Positions 34,065 through 42,641 of a stretch of DNA of 64,000 bases are shown piece after piece. Position 1 is the first letter of the stretch. The number at the start of each line of letters is the position of its first letter. The translations under genes were made by a program, and so were the position numbers. The notes beneath the pieces are model-generated. The model made no database searches. It worked only from the letters and a program-made list of their open reading frames with translations, and was not told the origin of the DNA. The DNA comes from Paenibacillus sp. FSL R5-0490. GTDB lineage: Bacteria > Bacillota > Bacilli > Bacillales > Cytobacillaceae. Location: contig NZ_MRTQ01000004.1 of assembly GCF_001956215.1 (NCBI RefSeq), positions 146,281 to 210,280 on the forward strand, read 5' to 3'.

Positions 34065-36182
34065 ATGAATTACAGAGTGATAAAAGAGAACAATCTATTT
34101 CTATTAACAGATGAACAGGGAGATATCACTGCCAATCACAGCTACGGCTTAGGTTTGTACAAGAATGATACTCGATTTCTCAGTAAGTTTAATGTACGGA
34201 TCAACAATGAAAAACCGATTCTTCTCCACTCGGATGGATCTGAAAACTATATGTCCGCAATCCTATCAACAAATCCACACCAGGAAAAAGATGGAGAATT
34301 AATTCTTTGGAGAGAATCCATTGAGATTGAGAGAAAGCGATTTATCTATGATGACGTGTTATATGAAACAGTTACGGCGAAGAACTATTTTCCAAAACCG
34401 GTGACATTTGATTTAAATATAGAAGCCGATGCGGATTTTCATGATATGTTTATCGTCCGCGGTTTTCAGACAGGTGATGTAGGAAAAAGAACAGGCCAGA
34501 CAGCTGATAAAAATTCTCTAACATTCCATTATGATGGTGCAGATGATATTAAGAGAGAGACCCGTATTCAATGGGATACTCCTCTTCTACCTAAAGAAGT
34601 AAAAGAAGGAGGCGAGATTACATTTACTCTTTCCCTTCGGCACCAGGAATCCAAATCGGTTACCTTTATGGTTATTCCGCTGGAAAATGCAGAAACGAGA
34701 ACAGATCTTTTACCTGTAAATGTAGCTCTTCAAAAACTCAAATCGTCCTATCAGAGCTGGTCTTCAGAGCTTGCTTCAGTTGAAACAGATTATCAGCCGC
34801 TGCAAAGGCTTGTTGATCGAGGTTTATCAGACTTGCGGGTGCTTTTAACCGACACGGGATACGGCAATTTTCCGGTAGCAGGACTGCCATGGTTCGGCGT
34901 TCCGTTTGGAAGGGACAGTCTGATTGCCGCACTTCAGATGATTGCCTTCCAGCCGGATGTGGCAAAAGGAACTTTGTTTACAATGGCAAGTCAGCAAGGA
35001 ACCAAAGTCGACCCCTGGAGAGATGAACAGCCGGGGAAAATTATGCATGAAATCCGTTATGGGGAGCTTGCGAATACAAACCAGATTCCATTCACCCCTT
35101 ACTATGGAACGATTGATGCCACCCCGCTATTCCTAGTTCTATTAACAGAGTATGTGAAATGGACAGGAGATTTGGAGACATTCCGCCAGCTCGAGGAAAA
35201 CGTGAAGCGTGCGCTGGAGTGGATTGATCAATATGGAGATCGGGATGGCGATTTGTTTGTGGAATACCATCAGGAATCATCCAAGGGAATTGCGAATCAA
35301 GGCTGGAAAGATTCCGGGGATTCCATTGTTCATCGAAATGGTGATTATGCTGAAACACCAATAGCACTTTCCGAGGTGCAGGGATATGTTTATCAGGCAA
35401 AACAGGGGATTGCCTCCATTTATAACAAGCTTGGAAACAAAGAGGCAGCTTCAGAGCTGAAGGCTCAGGCTGAAAAGCTGCAAGAAGCATTTGAAAACGA
35501 GTTCTGGATGGAGGATCAGGAGTTTTATGCGATCGCTCTTGATGGCAGAAAAAAACAGGTTGGAACTATTACATCCAACCCGGGGCATGTTCTGTATTCT
35601 GAAATGCTCGCAGAGAAGCGTGCAGAAAAAGTAAGCAGCATGCTGACGGGTGAGAAAATGTTTTCAGGATTTGGCATTCGCACAATGGGTGAAGGAGAAG
35701 CAGGATATAATCCGATGAGCTACCATGATGGCAGTATCTGGCCTCATGATAACAGCATGATTTTATTGGGAATGAGCAAGCTGGGTTTTTCAGCAGATGC
35801 TAAAAAAGTAATGACAGGCCTTATACAGGCTTCCCAGTATTTTGAGTACGATCGTCTTCCTGAACTGTTCTGCGGATATGGTGCGGAAATCGGCAAAGCA
35901 GTTAAATATCCGGTTGCGTGTTCACCGCAGGCTTGGGCAGCAGGTACGCCGCTTGTATTTGTTCAATCACTTCTGGGCCTCTTCCCGGACAGCCTGAAAA
36001 AGGAAATTCAGCTGAGCCCAATGCTGCTTGATGAAATGAATACATTGACAGTCACTAACATCAAAATTGGTGAAGGGACCCTTTCCGTTTCTGTCAGCAG
36101 ACAGGGAGAAGAAATACAGACAGCCATCTTAGAAAATACAACCGGCTTTGAAATCGTCAAACCTATGAAGGTAACTCAATAA
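34065..36182 (+). CDS. Glycogen debranching-type enzyme (amylo-alpha-1,6-glucosidase family)
   Basis: A 705-residue cytoplasmic protein. The N-terminal beta-rich part (about 1-230, NHSYGLGLYKNDTRFLSKF) matches the bacterial N-terminal domain of glycogen debranching enzymes. The C-terminal (alpha/alpha)6 barrel (about 240-690) has LPWFGVPFGRDSLIAALQ, WRDEQPGKIMHEIRYGE, GWKDSGDSI, SYHDGSIWPHDN and ELFCGY, the conserved catalytic loops of the GDE_C/GH133-like group. It should cut alpha-1,6 branches or release glucose from imported maltodextrins. AGGAGG lies before the ATG. The transporter genes follow at once, under the LacI regulator and its operators. Confidence 0.88.
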   Translation: MNYRVIKENNLFLLTDEQGDITANHSYGLGLYKNDTRFLSKFNVRINNEKPILLHSDGSENYMSAILSTNPHQEKDGELILWRESIEIERKRFIYDDVLYETVTAKNYFPKPVTFDLNIEADADFHDMFIVRGFQTGDVGKRTGQTADKNSLTFHYDGADDIKRETRIQWDTPLLPKEVKEGGEITFTLSLRHQESKSVTFMVIPLENAETRTDLLPVNVALQKLKSSYQSWSSELASVETDYQPLQRLVDRGLSDLRVLLTDTGYGNFPVAGLPWFGVPFGRDSLIAALQMIAFQPDVAKGTLFTMASQQGTKVDPWRDEQPGKIMHEIRYGELANTNQIPFTPYYGTIDATPLFLVLLTEYVKWTGDLETFRQLEENVKRALEWIDQYGDRDGDLFVEYHQESSKGIANQGWKDSGDSIVHRNGDYAETPIALSEVQGYVYQAKQGIASIYNKLGNKEAASELKAQAEKLQEAFENEFWMEDQEFYAIALDGRKKQVGTITSNPGHVLYSEMLAEKRAEKVSSMLTGEKMFSGFGIRTMGEGEAGYNPMSYHDGSIWPHDNSMILLGMSKLGFSADAKKVMTGLIQASQYFEYDRLPELFCGYGAEIGKAVKYPVACSPQAWAAGTPLVFVQSLLGLFPDSLKKEIQLSPMLLDEMNTLTVTNIKIGEGTLSVSVSRQGEEIQTAILENTTGFEIVKPMKVTQ

Positions 36183-36229
36183 TTTTTTAACATAAAAAAA
36201 TCAATGGAAAATGAGAGGGGTTATGAAGG

Positions 36230-37483
36230 ATGAAGAAAAAATGGTTGGCTGGATTAGGTATGACGACAATGTTAGTGGGGTCCCTTCTTGCCGGGTGCAG
36301 CGGGTCAGATGAAACGAACTCGGAAGGCTCTGGCGGATCTGAAGGAGAAAAGGTTGAAGTAACGCTTGCGGGATGGGGCGGCAACCCATCTGAGCAAAAA
36401 CTGCTGAAACAGACAATTGCCGACTTCGAAGAGAAATTTCCAAACATTGATGTTAAGCATGAAGTGATTTCAGAGCAGTATATGGATGTCCTAAAAACTC
36501 GCCTGATTGGCGGAGAAGGTCCGGACGTGTTCTATTTGGATGCACTTGAAGCGCCGGCATTGATTGAAACGGGTGTCGTCGAGCCTCTAGACGAGTATGT
36601 CACAGAGGACTTTGATACTGAAGATTTTGAGAAGCCTATGCTTGAAGCTTTCCAGGTGGATGGGAAGACGTACGGTTTTCCAAAGGATTACTCTACTCTA
36701 GCTCTTTTCTATAATAAAAAAATGTTTGAAGAAGCAGGTGTAGAAGTCCCAAAAACATGGGATGAGCTGCGCGAAGTGTCCAAAGCCCTTACAAAGGAAG
36801 GTGTATACGGATTTGGTGTTGCGCCTGAGCTTGCCCGGCTTTATCATATTGCCCAGGCTTCCGGCGGTGATGTGGTGAAGGAAGATAAAGCGAATTTCGC
36901 TTCTCCGGAGATAGTAGAGGCACTAAAGCCAATCGTTGATCAGCATCTTGAAGACAAAACCTCTGCCCAGGCATCAGAAGTAGGCGCAAACTGGGGCGGA
37001 GAAATGTTCGGCCAGCAGAAAGCGGCAATGGTCATTGAGGGTAACTGGGCGATTCCATTCTTAGAGGATACTTTCCCTGATGTGGAGTACGGTACAGCTG
37101 AACTTCCTGCCGTTAATGGCGAAAAGGGGACCATGGCTTATACGGTTGGTTATGTCATGAATGCAGCATCTGAGAAGAAGGAAGCTTCATGGAAGCTAAT
37201 TTCCTACCTGACTGGCAAAGAAGGAATGGAAACATGGACTTCTAAAGGCTTCGCTCTTCCTACACGCAAATCGGTTGCAGAAAAATTAGGCTATGATGAA
37301 GATCCGTTAAGAGGTGCGCTTGTAGCTGGAGCTTCTTATGCCACTGTATGGCAAGAGGGTGCCAACCTTCCGATTATCATGAATAACTTTAACAACCAAT
37401 TCATTGCTGCATTCCTTGGGGATCGTCCGCTATCTGACGCATTGAAGGAAGCACAGGAACAAGCAAATAGTGAAATTCAATAA
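36230..37483 (+). CDS. Maltodextrin-type ABC transporter, binding lipoprotein
   Basis: A 417-residue SBP_bac_1 family lipoprotein with lipobox LLAGC and a Gly/Ser/Glu linker. Landmarks are GGEGPDVFYLDA, YGFPKDYSTLALFYNKKMF and GNWAIPFLEDTFPDVEYG. It should capture a malto-oligosaccharide and deliver it to the permeases at 37632 and 38544. It lies 47 bases after the debranching gene, in the same operon. No ATPase gene is present, so a shared MsmX-type ATPase encoded elsewhere is expected, as known in B. subtilis. Confidence 0.92.
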   Translation: MKKKWLAGLGMTTMLVGSLLAGCSGSDETNSEGSGGSEGEKVEVTLAGWGGNPSEQKLLKQTIADFEEKFPNIDVKHEVISEQYMDVLKTRLIGGEGPDVFYLDALEAPALIETGVVEPLDEYVTEDFDTEDFEKPMLEAFQVDGKTYGFPKDYSTLALFYNKKMFEEAGVEVPKTWDELREVSKALTKEGVYGFGVAPELARLYHIAQASGGDVVKEDKANFASPEIVEALKPIVDQHLEDKTSAQASEVGANWGGEMFGQQKAAMVIEGNWAIPFLEDTFPDVEYGTAELPAVNGEKGTMAYTVGYVMNAASEKKEASWKLISYLTGKEGMETWTSKGFALPTRKSVAEKLGYDEDPLRGALVAGASYATVWQEGANLPIIMNNFNNQFIAAFLGDRPLSDALKEAQEQANSEIQ

Positions 37484-37503
37484 GGCGGATAAAAACATGA
37501 ACA

Positions 37504-37587
37504 GTACCTGGCCCGCTTTAAGGTGTCAGGTACATTCATAATATGATGCCCTTCAGTCTTTCTTTTCAGGGCGGTGCCGTACCGCCC
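37504..37587 (+). other. Two hairpins between binding-protein and permease genes
   Basis: GTACCTG (37504) pairs with CAGGTAC (to 37533), and GGGCGGT (37569) with ACCGCCC (to 37587). Neither has a T tract. They probably slow 3' decay of the binding-protein message or dampen expression of the permeases. Confidence 0.5.
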
Positions 37588-37631
37588 TTCAGGGAAAGTA
37601 TTATCCAAACAGATAGAAGGTAGGAATACTC

Positions 37632-38531
37632 ATGAACAAACGATCTTCTAAGAAAAAATTAAGAGATGCCGGTCAAGGATATTTGTTTATGTTTCCGACA
37701 CTGCTTGTGTTAGCCCTATTTATCATTGGGCCTATTCTTTATGCTATTTTCCTTTCATTTAATAAGGTTCAGCTTCTTGGCCAAACGAGTTTTGAATTTG
37801 TGGCGTTTGAAAATTTCGCCAGGATTATGGAAGACAATAGGGCCCTTATCGCCTTAAAAAATACCGCGAAATATGTGCTGATTGTGGTTCCATGTCAGAC
37901 GGCTTTAGCACTGATATTAGCAGCAACATTAAATGCCGGTTTAAAAGGAGAGAAGTTCTTTCGCATTGTTTACTTTTTGCCGACGTTAACCTCCTCTGCC
38001 GTTTTAACGTTAATTTTCATGTGGATGTATAACAAAGAAGGGCTGATCAATAACCTTCTGGAAATGATCGGACTTCCTGGGTATAACTTTTTAGGCGACC
38101 CTGATATTGCATTGAACGCAATCATGCTGATGAATATCTGGGCGACGGCGCCATTCTTTATGGTTATTTATCTAGCAGCTCTTCAGGATATTCCGGATTC
38201 CTTATATGAAGCAGCTGAGCTTGATGGGGCCAATGCCTTTCAGAAATTCTTCTATGTGACGGTTCCTTTCCTGCGGCCGGTTACCTCGTTTGTTGTCATC
38301 ATGGGGCTAATTGGAACATTCCAGCTGTTTGATCAGTCATATATCTTCTCCGGCGGATCTGGGGGACCAAACAATTCAACTCTGACAGTCGTTCTACTGA
38401 TCTATCAATATGCATTTAAGTCACTCGGAACGATGGGATATGCGGCTGCACTTGCATTTGCTCTGGCTATTATTATTCTAGTTGCAACGCTGATCCAGCG
38501 TAAATTTTCGAAGGAAGAATCACTTTATTAA
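37632..38531 (+). CDS. Sugar ABC transporter permease (MalF-like)
   Basis: A 299-residue permease with six predicted helices and the EAA loop YEAAELDGANAFQKFFYVTV, which contacts the ATPase. It belongs to the carbohydrate uptake transporter-1 family and pairs with the next gene. Ribosome site AGGTAGGA precedes the ATG. Confidence 0.93.
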   Translation: MNKRSSKKKLRDAGQGYLFMFPTLLVLALFIIGPILYAIFLSFNKVQLLGQTSFEFVAFENFARIMEDNRALIALKNTAKYVLIVVPCQTALALILAATLNAGLKGEKFFRIVYFLPTLTSSAVLTLIFMWMYNKEGLINNLLEMIGLPGYNFLGDPDIALNAIMLMNIWATAPFFMVIYLAALQDIPDSLYEAAELDGANAFQKFFYVTVPFLRPVTSFVVIMGLIGTFQLFDQSYIFSGGSGGPNNSTLTVVLLIYQYAFKSLGTMGYAAALAFALAIIILVATLIQRKFSKEESLY

Positions 38532-38543
38532 GGGGGAACGGAC

Positions 38544-39374
38544 ATGAATTCCAGGAAAAAATCATTCAGCAAGCGTCTTCTTTACGTCATTCTTGTTCTA
38601 TATGCTGTCACCACACTTGTTCCGTTCTTATGGGCCCTGTCATCCTCATTTAAGACATTAGAAGAAATTATTAGCGGGACCATGAACTTCATTCCGAAAA
38701 ACTTCACACTAGCGAACTATCAGCAAATATTTGTTGAACAGGATCTGTTTCCCAGATGGCTTTTAAACTCCCTTATCATCGCGGTAATAGGGACATTACT
38801 AAATATCATTTTTAACTCAATGGCAGGCTATGCCCTTGCTAGACTTGCATTTCCCGGTAAAAAGGCCCTGTTTATCATTATACTGGCCGTCTTAATGATA
38901 CCTTCACAGGTGACCATGATTCCAAACTATTTAATCCTAAAGGAATTAGGCTGGCTGAACTCTTATCAGGGAATGATCGTGCCGGCGATGATTAACGCCA
39001 CCTTTATCTTCATGATGAGACAATTCTTTATCAATTTTCCAAAAGAATTGGAGGAAGCTGCACAGCTTGATGGGCTCAGCCGCTTTGGGATCTTTTTCAA
39101 GGTAGTGATGCCTCTGGCCAAACCGGCTCTGGCTGCCCAGGCAATCTTTGTCTTTATGGGCTTCTGGAATGACTTCATGAGACCTCTGATCGTCATGACA
39201 GATACAGAAATGTACACTCTCCCATTAGGGCTGAATACGTTTAAAGGCCAATTTGTCAGCTACTGGAACTACATTATGGCAGCTTCCATGGTCTTTACGC
39301 TGCCAGTCCTGCTATTGTATGCCTTCTTTAATCGCTACTTTATTAAGGGAATTTCGTTTACGGGCGGGAAGTGA
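38544..39374 (+). CDS. Sugar ABC transporter permease (MalG-like)
   Basis: A 276-residue permease with the EAA loop LEEAAQLDGLSRFGIFFKVV and the typical NSLIIAVIGTLL and PSQVTMIPNYLILKELG segments of MalG-type proteins. GGGGGAACGG stands before the ATG, 12 bases after the upstream stop. Last gene of the operon; a terminator follows. Confidence 0.93.
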   Translation: MNSRKKSFSKRLLYVILVLYAVTTLVPFLWALSSSFKTLEEIISGTMNFIPKNFTLANYQQIFVEQDLFPRWLLNSLIIAVIGTLLNIIFNSMAGYALARLAFPGKKALFIIILAVLMIPSQVTMIPNYLILKELGWLNSYQGMIVPAMINATFIFMMRQFFINFPKELEEAAQLDGLSRFGIFFKVVMPLAKPALAAQAIFVFMGFWNDFMRPLIVMTDTEMYTLPLGLNTFKGQFVSYWNYIMAASMVFTLPVLLLYAFFNRYFIKGISFTGGK

Positions 39375-39379
39375 TATTG

Positions 39380-39408
39380 GAGAGAGCTTCAGGCAGGGGC
39401 TCTCTTTT
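39380..39408 (+). terminator. Terminator of the maltodextrin operon
   Basis: AGAGAGC and GCTCTCT form the stem, followed by TTTTAC. Rather short T tract. Confidence 0.65.
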
Positions 39409-39827
39409 ACATGAAAGTAGTTTCAATGAAGAGATGAAAGTTAAAGATGATTTCAATCAAACGTCCCATTGAAGCACATATGCAAGAGTGCTCAATGAAC
39501 GCGAAAATCAGTCCTGCAATCTTATCTAAAATAAACTCTCCTCTCAAGAGATTGTCACCGCCTAAGAAGTGTCGAGATGGTTGAAAATACCGAACGTAAC
39601 TTGATGATTTGGCTGAGCTCGAGCGAATCGAAAATAATTGACTTTCAGTAAGGTTCCCCCAAAACACCAGAGTATCTTCTGGGTTATGGGGGACTTTAAT
39701 TTTCGGGAAAAGGGAAGTTCTTAAATATGAAAAAAACTTCATTTCAATTAAAAGTTAAGCTGCTGTGCAGAAATTTAACGCTGATTCCATACAAAAGAAT
39801 TTACAAAGTAATTTGAATTTTTAGTAG
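39409..39827. other. Gene-free region
   Basis: No gene recognised. An inverted repeat with CCCCCA and TGGGGG outer arms and CCAGA/TCTGG inner arms lies at 39656-39692. A 111-codon minus-strand frame spans 39407-39742, but it has no ribosome site that I trust and no recognisable product, so I do not call it. Confidence 0.5.
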
Positions 39828-39856
39828 TTGACTTTAGAACCACTTTCAATTATCCT
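39828..39856 (+). promoter_or_regulatory. Promoter of the first ARH transcription unit
   Basis: TTGACT (39828-39833), 17 bases, TATCCT (39851-39856). The start point would be near 39863, so operator 39873 would lie just downstream and block the polymerase. Confidence 0.6.
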
Positions 39857-39872
39857 AAAAGGGAATAAAATA

Positions 39873-39886
39873 TGTAACCGGTTACA
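39873..39886 (+). promoter_or_regulatory. Operator TGTAACCGGTTACA, site 1
   Basis: Perfect 14-bp palindrome (16 bp with flanking A/T), 16 bp after the -10 box. The same sequence occurs at 39970, 43852 and 43889. The LacI protein at 51730 is the obvious candidate to bind it. Confidence 0.8.
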
Positions 39887-39913
39887 TAAGAGGATATAAA
39901 GCTGGTTATCGCA

Positions 39914-39960
39914 TCCTAGCAACATCTTCTGATTGCAGATTGTTAGGAATAACTTTTTTT
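39914..39960 (+). other. Terminator-like hairpin in the leader
   Basis: TCCTAGCAA and TTGTTAGGA pair around a 17-base loop and are followed, after TAAC, by TTTTTTT. It lies between the promoter and the binding-protein gene, so it may be an attenuator. Confidence 0.5.
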
Positions 39961-39969
39961 AGTTAATTG

Positions 39970-39983
39970 TGTAACCGGTTACA
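39970..39983 (+). promoter_or_regulatory. Operator TGTAACCGGTTACA, site 2
   Basis: Second perfect copy, 97 bp from site 1 centre to centre, which would allow a DNA loop between two bound dimers. Confidence 0.8.
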
Positions 39984-40105
39984 TACAATTGTAATTCTGG
40001 TTAATATTATCCTATTAAACTCCTAATATGATGAATGGCAAGGGGGGGAGCAATCATTCATCGATTCAATTAGAATATGAAAAAAACTTTCTAGGGGGAA
40101 AAGTG

Positions 40106-41584
40106 ATGAGAAAATCTTTAATTGCCATACTAAGCCTTATTTTGGTTCTGGGTTTACTGGCAGCTTGTACGAACAAAGAAGAAGCAGGTCAGGGAGATAA
40201 GAAAGATAAAGGGGGAGCCACAACAATCCGTATTGTAATGAAAGATGATAACAGTTCTAACCCTGTATCAGAAAAATATTATGATGCGATAGAAAAAGGG
40301 CTCCTTGAAGATGAAAATATTAAAGTGAATTTTGAATTAGTCGACCTCCCGCAAGGCAATTATGCAGAGAAGTTAAACCTGCTTCTCAATAGCGGCGAGA
40401 TTCCTGATATGATTTATTTCCAAGGCGGAGATCAAGCCATTGCTGAACAAGGATTATTAGAGGATTTAAGACCTTACATCAAGGATTCAAAATATCTAAA
40501 GGATATCATTCAGCCTTTTAACGAAAAAAGACTTGCAAATTATCCTTACTTACTCTGGATTAAACCTCTTGCTCCTAAAGTTCCTGTCATCAGAGGAGAC
40601 TGGTTTAACCAAATGGAAACGTCTAAAGCACTAATGGAAAATCCAACTGTGGATACTTACTATTCATTTTTCAAAGAATTAGTTGAAAAACAGCCTGGCG
40701 GCGATAAACCTAAATATGCCATTACAGTTGCCGGCGACATTGCAGAAATCGATTATATGTTTGATATGGCTTTCGGAATCAATAAGACTTGGCTGCAAAA
40801 AGAGGACGGCTCTTACGAATACGCAAGAGTTTCAAAGCAGCAAAAAGAAAAGCTTGAATTCTATAATAAGTTATATAAAGAAGGTCTTTTGGATCCTCAA
40901 TACTTAACAAAGCAATGGGATACGAAAGAAAAAGCATTCTTTGATGGGGATGCTGCGATCATCCCTGGTACAGCTGGTAAAGTAATCGATATTTATGAAG
41001 GCAAAATGGTTCAAGTGAGCGGAGAAGAAGCTTCACTGGTCATGCTGCCGCCAGCAAAGGGTGAATATCAAGGTTTTGGTGCTACGGATGTTACAAAAGA
41101 ATCAAGAGGTATTGCAATCTCTGCTAATTCTGAGAATAAGGATCTTGTGTTTAAGATACTGGATTATATGGCGAGTCCTGAAGGACAAATGATCGACCGA
41201 TTCGGGTTCGAAGGCGAGCATTATAACGAAGTGGATGGAAAGCTGCAGCTTACTGATAAATATTACAGTGAATGGTTTGCTAGATTCTGGGAGCCGGTTG
41301 ATTATACACCAGCTACTCCAGTGGATGAATCGACACCATTATTAAGTGAATCTGCAGAAAAGTCACTTCAATCAGCAGAAGAGTTTTATGAAGAAGACAA
41401 TAGCTTCATAATCCCGGAAGAATATGTTGCTAACTGGGATGCTATGCAAAACCTGTATATGGAATTTACAACGGACATCATTACGGGCAAGCGTCCAATC
41501 TCTGACTTCGAAAAATTCGTTAAAGAGTGGAACGAAGCTGGCGGAGAACAGATTACAGAACTTGCAAATAAAAATTTAAGATAA
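40106..41584 (+). CDS. ABC transporter binding lipoprotein of the ARH cluster
   Basis: A 492-residue SBP_bac_1-type lipoprotein with lipobox LLAAC and a Lys/Gly-rich linker. Landmarks are LLNSGEIPDMIYFQGGDQAI and YYSFFKELVEKQPGGDKP. It belongs to the LplA/YtcQ group, whose members work with LplB- and YtcP-type permeases, exactly the two permease types encoded at 46549 and 47460. The frame is open upstream to 40028, but GGGGGAAAA stands just before the ATG at 40106 and the signal peptide starts there. It is the first gene of the unit and should capture the substrate of the whole cluster. A terminator follows it. Confidence 0.9.
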   Translation: MRKSLIAILSLILVLGLLAACTNKEEAGQGDKKDKGGATTIRIVMKDDNSSNPVSEKYYDAIEKGLLEDENIKVNFELVDLPQGNYAEKLNLLLNSGEIPDMIYFQGGDQAIAEQGLLEDLRPYIKDSKYLKDIIQPFNEKRLANYPYLLWIKPLAPKVPVIRGDWFNQMETSKALMENPTVDTYYSFFKELVEKQPGGDKPKYAITVAGDIAEIDYMFDMAFGINKTWLQKEDGSYEYARVSKQQKEKLEFYNKLYKEGLLDPQYLTKQWDTKEKAFFDGDAAIIPGTAGKVIDIYEGKMVQVSGEEASLVMLPPAKGEYQGFGATDVTKESRGIAISANSENKDLVFKILDYMASPEGQMIDRFGFEGEHYNEVDGKLQLTDKYYSEWFARFWEPVDYTPATPVDESTPLLSESAEKSLQSAEEFYEEDNSFIIPEEYVANWDAMQNLYMEFTTDIITGKRPISDFEKFVKEWNEAGGEQITELANKNLR

Positions 41585-41589
41585 TACTA

Positions 41590-41621
41590 AAAAAGTGGAG
41601 ACTCTGTTCTCCACTTTTTTA
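41590..41621 (+). terminator. Intra-operon terminator after the binding protein
   Basis: AAAAAGTGGAGA and TCTCCACTTTTTT form a perfect stem with its own T tract. It should favour binding-protein synthesis over the downstream ARH genes. Confidence 0.85.
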
Positions 41622-41648
41622 GCAAACTTTTGCATAGGGGGATCTCAT

Positions 41649-42641
41649 TTGGATTTCGAACAATGGTATAAGCGGGTATATGGCTGTTTAATAGGATTAT
41701 CAGTGGGTGATGCATTGGGAGCTCCAACAGAAGGCCTGGCTTTGGAAGAGATACGAGAAAGATATGGCTGGATCAATGACTTTGTCAATGACGATCCGGT
41801 GGGAACAGATGATACCGAATATACAATGCTGACAGCAAAAATTATCTTGAAATATGGAAACAAATTAAACTATGAGGATATGACAAGAGAATGGACTAAC
41901 TATCTTGTTTCTCAGGAAGGCGGCTTTAAAGGCGGCGGCTTTAGTGAAGTTGAGGCCATCTTCAATCTTCGAAAAGGGCTTGCTGCTCCTGTCACAGGTG
42001 TCGATAATCACCAAATGTGGAGCGACGGAGTAGCCATGAGAATTTCTCCGATTGGGATCTATTGTGCAGGCAATCCGAAGGAAGCGGCCAGGCTGGCTGA
42101 AATTGAAGCAAGAGTCAGCCACGATCGTGATGGGGTATATTGTGGTCAAGCTGTAGCCGCAAGTGTTGCTTATGCTATGACGGGAGACGATTGGCAAAAA
42201 GTAATTGAAACAGGGATGAACCACATACCAAGGGATTCCTGGACATATCGGAAAATTGACGAGGCTGTAGAAATTGGCACGAAGTATACGAATGTTCAAG
42301 ATGCTATGGAAGAGCTCTACAACAAGATCTCCATTTTCTACTATCCATGGGCCGATATGGGACCGGAAGCTATTCCGCTCGCTTATGGTGTGTTTGCTGC
42401 AGCAAAGGGTGAGTACATTCCTGCTGTACTTGGCGGAGTCAATATTGGAAGAGATTCTGATACGATTGCGGCTATGAATGGTGCAATGGCAGGAGCATTG
42501 CATGGTGCTGACGCTGTGCCAAAGGATTGGCAGGACCGGATTAATATTATTCGGGGACGTTGTGTTTTGGCTATGAAAGGGATAGATGTCCGTGATATTG
42601 CCAGAGATTTAACAAACGTATTAATAGGAGGAAAAGAGTAA
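41649..42641 (+). CDS. ADP-ribosylglycohydrolase-family protein, ARH-1
   Basis: A 330-residue ADP-ribosylglycohydrolase fold protein. These bind two Mg ions and cut O- or N-ribosyl bonds. Family motifs are intact: GLSVGDALGAPTEG, GTDDTEYTML and GRDSDTIAAMNGAMAGALHG, so the metal-binding Asp residues are present. The frame extends up to 41595, but that start lies inside a terminator stem. AGGGGG seven bases before the TTG at 41649 decides the start. It shares one base with the next gene, so the two are translated together. In this setting it probably acts on a small imported ribosyl compound rather than on a modified protein. Confidence 0.85.
   Translation: MDFEQWYKRVYGCLIGLSVGDALGAPTEGLALEEIRERYGWINDFVNDDPVGTDDTEYTMLTAKIILKYGNKLNYEDMTREWTNYLVSQEGGFKGGGFSEVEAIFNLRKGLAAPVTGVDNHQMWSDGVAMRISPIGIYCAGNPKEAARLAEIEARVSHDRDGVYCGQAVAASVAYAMTGDDWQKVIETGMNHIPRDSWTYRKIDEAVEIGTKYTNVQDAMEELYNKISIFYYPWADMGPEAIPLAYGVFAAAKGEYIPAVLGGVNIGRDSDTIAAMNGAMAGALHGADAVPKDWQDRINIIRGRCVLAMKGIDVRDIARDLTNVLIGGKE

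Noticed and set aside
39407..39742. 111-codon minus-strand frame in the gap before the ARH cluster
   Set aside because: No convincing ribosome site, serine-rich composition and no recognisable domain. It may be an old transposon remnant but I cannot support it.
41595..41648. Longer N-terminus for ARH-1 (start at 41595)
   Set aside because: The extra codons come from a terminator stem, and the ribosome site fits the TTG at 41649.
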